NCBI GenBank assembly: GCA_020848375.1
Contig: JADLAF010000110.1
Coordinates: 1 to 64,000, forward strand
DNA length: 64,000 bases
Reading direction: 5' to 3'
DNA from: Ignavibacteriaceae bacterium
Lineage (GTDB): Bacteria > Bacteroidota > Ignavibacteria > Ignavibacteriales > Ignavibacteriaceae
Shown here: one piece after another, positions 63,810 to 64,000 of the stretch
Position numbering within the stretch: the stretch's first letter is position 1
Layout of the letters: each line of letters begins with the position of its first letter
Translations under genes and position numbers: made by a program
The notes under the pieces: generated by a model
What the model saw: only the letters and a program-made list of their open reading frames with translations
Told to the model about the DNA's origin: nothing
Database searches by the model: none

Positions 63810-64000
63810 CAAGAATAAACAGTTTATGACAGAAAAAAGAGATAACACGCCGAAAGACGATCCCGGACAGCAAAAAAAAAGCGGAAATAAATCCGGCGGC
63901 GACGGCAATAAAAATTTTTCGAATCGTCCGGATGATGAATTCGACTGGACGAAAATTATACGCACCGTTTTTACATGGGGGCTGGTGATTGTTGCCGCGG
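63799..64000 (+). CDS. ftsH: Start of the ATP-dependent zinc metalloprotease FtsH (cut by window edge)
   Basis: The first 67 codons are visible. A Lys/Asp/Gly-rich cytosolic N-terminus of ~50 residues leads to FDWTKIIRTVFTWGLVIVAA, the start of the first transmembrane helix. This DWTKIIRTVFTW segment and the position after tilS-hpt identify it as FtsH. The AAA and protease domains are beyond the edge. The start overlaps hpt by 11 bases. Confidence 0.8.
   Translation, partial: MENDKNKQFMTEKRDNTPKDDPGQQKKSGNKSGGDGNKNFSNRPDDEFDWTKIIRTVFTWGLVIVAA

Overview
The window looks like a chromosomal segment of a non-photosynthetic member of the Bacteroidota/Chlorobiota group, most likely the Ignavibacteria. 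This is an inference. Two secreted proteins end in a type IX secretion (T9SS) sorting domain with the Asn-Pro-Phe-Asn-Pro signature. There is a DUF4296-like lipoprotein and a Bacteroidetes-style RecQ and SdhCAB. Promoter-like sites read TTG/TTTG, a spacer of 20-21 bases, then TAAGTTTG, as in Bacteroidetes. Base composition is moderate (mid-40s % GC by eye). There is no rRNA operon, prophage, insertion sequence or CRISPR array; most of the segment is dense housekeeping sequence.

Layout. 1-5.1 kb: end of pgk, rhomboid protease, small lipoprotein, then recQ on the opposite strand. 5.2-5.9 kb: PIN toxin/antitoxin pair. 6.2-9.2 kb: large secreted alpha-amylase with a T9SS tail. 9.4-12.4 kb: MscS channel, DNA alkyltransferase and an Nfu-type Fe-S carrier. 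12.5-18.1 kb: asparaginase, then a leftward run of queC, queF, glnD, murI. 18.3-20.9 kb: a lipoprotein and an exported amidase. 21.2-28.1 kb: SUF iron-sulfur cluster operon (sufB-C-D-S-U plus a SufT-like gene), followed by a bacilliredoxin and an Rrf2 regulator. 28.4-32 kb: orphan VapB-like mini-gene, DUF454 membrane protein, dipeptidyl peptidase IV, AIM24-like protein. 32.1-34.3 kb: two-gene restriction-modification island. 34.7-39.8 kb: K+/H+ antiporter and sdhCAB. 40.1-44.1 kb: unknown acidic protein coupled to obg, M48 lipoprotease, tRNA-Met, secG. 44.2-48.5 kb: second T9SS cargo, PBP4, LOG-family protein. 48.6-52.7 kb: rpsU, zinc-ribbon protein, ECF sigma/anti-sigma/universal-stress operon, M14 carboxypeptidase. 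52.8-55 kb: redoxin, a repeat-filled gap, and an outer-membrane protein. 55-58.6 kb: CYTH protein overlapping an AddB-like nuclease. 58.6-59.2 kb: toxin-antitoxin pair whose PIN toxin is frameshifted. 59.6-64 kb: greA, ribD, ribE, tilS, hpt and the start of ftsH in one close-packed rightward run.

How the parts fit. SUF genes, Nfu, bacilliredoxin and the Cys-containing Rrf2 regulator form one Fe-S supply and thiol-repair theme, feeding users such as SdhB and probably the four-Cys AddB-like nuclease. The amylase and second T9SS cargo, DPP IV, amidase, M14 and M48 proteases suggest a polymer-degrading heterotroph with respiratory succinate oxidation. The restriction system and two toxin-antitoxin loci are the mobile component.

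For a second look: an intrinsic-terminator-like hairpin between a promoter and greA; the unassigned restriction endonuclease; the frameshifted VapC beside an intact antitoxin; the lysine-tailed orphan VapB-like gene; an eight-codon upstream ORF overlapping the sufB start; and several families of short intergenic repeats. I did not find a clearly new multi-gene system.
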